From NCBI GenBank assembly GCA_023392075.1, contig JAEVZU010000325.1:1-7912 (forward strand): DNA of 7,912 nt. Reading direction: 5' to 3'. Origin of the DNA: Bacillota bacterium. GTDB taxonomy: Bacteria; Bacillota; Clostridia; Acetivibrionales; DSM-1351. The notes beneath the pieces were generated by a model that was given only the letters and a program-made list of their open reading frames with translations, was not told where the DNA came from and ran no database searches. Shown piece by piece: positions 7,230 to 7,912 of the stretch (position 1 is the first letter of the stretch; the number at the start of each line of letters is the position of its first letter). The position numbers and the translations under genes were made by a program.

Positions 7230-7264
7230 AAAAAAATTAAACTGCCGGTAAAATACCGACAGTT
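7230..7264 (-). terminator. Intrinsic terminator of gerW
   Basis: A hairpin of 11 pairs: arms 7240-7250 and 7254-7264 around a 3-nt loop. The single mismatch on the plus strand becomes a U-G wobble in the minus-strand RNA. The arm is followed by TT, AA and seven T (7236-7230) on the minus strand. It begins 14 nt after the gerW stop codon. This is a canonical Rho-independent terminator and separates the sporulation genes from the secreted protein gene. Confidence 0.9.
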
Positions 7265-7278
7265 ATCAATGATAAGTA

Positions 7279-7659
7279 CTATTCTTCAAGCTTTTCTTCC
7301 ACTTCTTTTTCTTTCTTTTCATTAATTTTTTCAATAATACCCGGAACCATGTCTACCAGCTTATCCAGTCCGCCCGATTTTTTTATGGGAAGCAATTCAA
7401 CCTTTTCTCCCTGAATGACCAGAACTGCCGTCGGAGCTATCTTTGCTCCTGTTCCTCCGCCTCCGCCGATTCCTCCGTTACCTTTTTCATCGGTACCGTT
7501 GCCACCTCCGGTTCCCAGACCAAAAGTCAGATTTATAAACGGTACGATTGTAGTTTCGCCTATTTTAATGGGCTCTCCTACTACAGTTTTAGTCTTTAAA
7601 AAATTCTCCAGCTTGTCAAAAATAGTTCCTATGTTCTCTTTAAAATCGAAGTCTGCCAT
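7279..7659 (-). CDS. gerW: GerW/YtfJ family spore protein
   Basis: A 126-residue protein of the Spore_YtfJ family, known in Bacillus subtilis as GerW (YtfJ), a sporulation protein needed for normal germination with L-alanine. It has the usual layout. An amphipathic N-terminus (FDFKENIGTIFDKLENFL) leads to VVGEPIKIGETTIVPFINLTFGLGTG (residues 26-51), then a glycine-rich segment (48-71, GGIGGGGGTG). A conserved beta region APTAVLVIQGEKVELLPI (75-92) follows, with a helix and a charged Lys/Glu tail (107-126). It has no signal peptide or membrane segment. AAAAGGAG lies 9 nt before the ATG at 7659. The start codon is inside the end of the upstream DUF2953 gene, a 31-nt overlap, so the two are co-transcribed and probably coupled in translation. 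The DUF2953-gerW pairing matches the ytfI-ytfJ order of Bacillus. Expression in the forespore is expected from the family; I did not find a sporulation promoter here. Confidence 0.92.
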   Translation of the reverse strand: MADFDFKENIGTIFDKLENFLKTKTVVGEPIKIGETTIVPFINLTFGLGTGGGNGTDEKGNGGIGGGGGTGAKIAPTAVLVIQGEKVELLPIKKSGGLDKLVDMVPGIIEKINEKKEKEVEEKLEE

Positions 7660-7912
7660 GTTTTCAATCTCCTTTTCATTTTAATATTTAAATTTTTAAG
7701 CCAGATGCTTCTTATCGGCCGGGCCAGTACAAATTCCATCGCAACCAGTAATAGATAGAATACCTGTATACTGCCTTCGATGCCAAGGCTTCCTTTTATT
7801 TCTTCATCCTCAAAATCAGGCTGCAGATGAATATCATATTTATCTAAAATTGCACTCCATATCCCCTGTATGCCGCACAGCAGACCTGTGTACATGGGGT
7901 CTTCAAATCCGG
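7629..7912 (-). CDS. DUF2953 family protein (YtfI-like), C-terminal end only
   Basis: The last 93 residues of a protein entering from beyond the window edge. It reads GFEDPMYTGLLCGIQGIW, then LQPDFEDEEIKGSLGIEG and a hydrophobic stretch VFYLLLVAMEFVL before a basic tail. The G-x-x-DP-x-x-TG and PDF elements are typical of DUF2953 proteins such as Bacillus YtfI, whose gene sits next to ytfJ. The biochemical role is unknown; the genomic link is to sporulation. The hydrophobic segment near the end may be membrane-associated, but no full topology can be given from this fragment. The reading frame is open to the window edge, so the ATG at 7895 is internal, not the true start. The final 10 codons and stop overlap the start of gerW, and the gerW ribosome binding site lies within this coding region. 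Confidence 0.8.
   Translation of the reverse strand, partial: GFEDPMYTGLLCGIQGIWSAILDKYDIHLQPDFEDEEIKGSLGIEGSIQVFYLLLVAMEFVLARPIRSIWLKNLNIKMKRRLKTWQTSILKRT

Noticed and set aside
7415..7684. Plus-strand proline-rich frame opposite gerW
   Set aside because: Its Pro-rich translation is the mirror of the glycine codons in gerW, so it is a shadow frame.

Overview
All genes in this window lie on the minus strand, so biology reads from high to low coordinates. The window looks like the chromosome of a spore-forming, plant- or polysaccharide-degrading Clostridia member. The evidence is a GerW/YtfJ-type spore protein next to a DUF2953 (YtfI-like) protein, strong AAAGGAG ribosome binding sites, AT-rich intergenic DNA, a short-form HisG with a separate HisZ, and a very large secreted carbohydrate-type protein. 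The family-level assignment is an inference.

Layout, in transcription order. (1) 7912-7279: the 3' end of a DUF2953 gene overlapping gerW, closed by a clear intrinsic terminator at 7230-7264. (2) 7239-7032: a leader of about 200 nt with a weak extended -10 promoter candidate, a 14-bp perfect palindrome and an unexplained Shine-Dalgarno-like sequence. (3) 7031-2964: a 1355-residue exported protein with a signal peptide, a very large N-terminal region that I believe is DUF5695 and resembles a glycoside hydrolase with an alpha-helical barrel, then a PKD/Ig-like domain, a LamG (concanavalin A-like) domain and a C-terminal discoidin/F5-8C-like domain. A terminator with a perfect 12-bp stem follows at 2914-2862. 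(4) 2825-1: the start of a histidine biosynthesis operon, hisZ-hisG-hisD. It has a textbook sigma-A type promoter (TTGACT, 17 bp, TATAAT) and an AT-rich leader rich in dyads; hisD runs off the window.

How they work together: HisZ and HisG together form ATP phosphoribosyltransferase, the first step of histidine synthesis, and HisD performs the last two oxidations. The DUF2953/gerW pair belongs to sporulation. The large secreted protein stands alone between two terminators and has no cohesin, dockerin, SLH or LPXTG element that I can see, so it is probably a free extracellular enzyme or binding protein. It is the least understood item here and the best candidate for new biochemistry. I see no mobile element, CRISPR array, RNA gene or defence system in this window.
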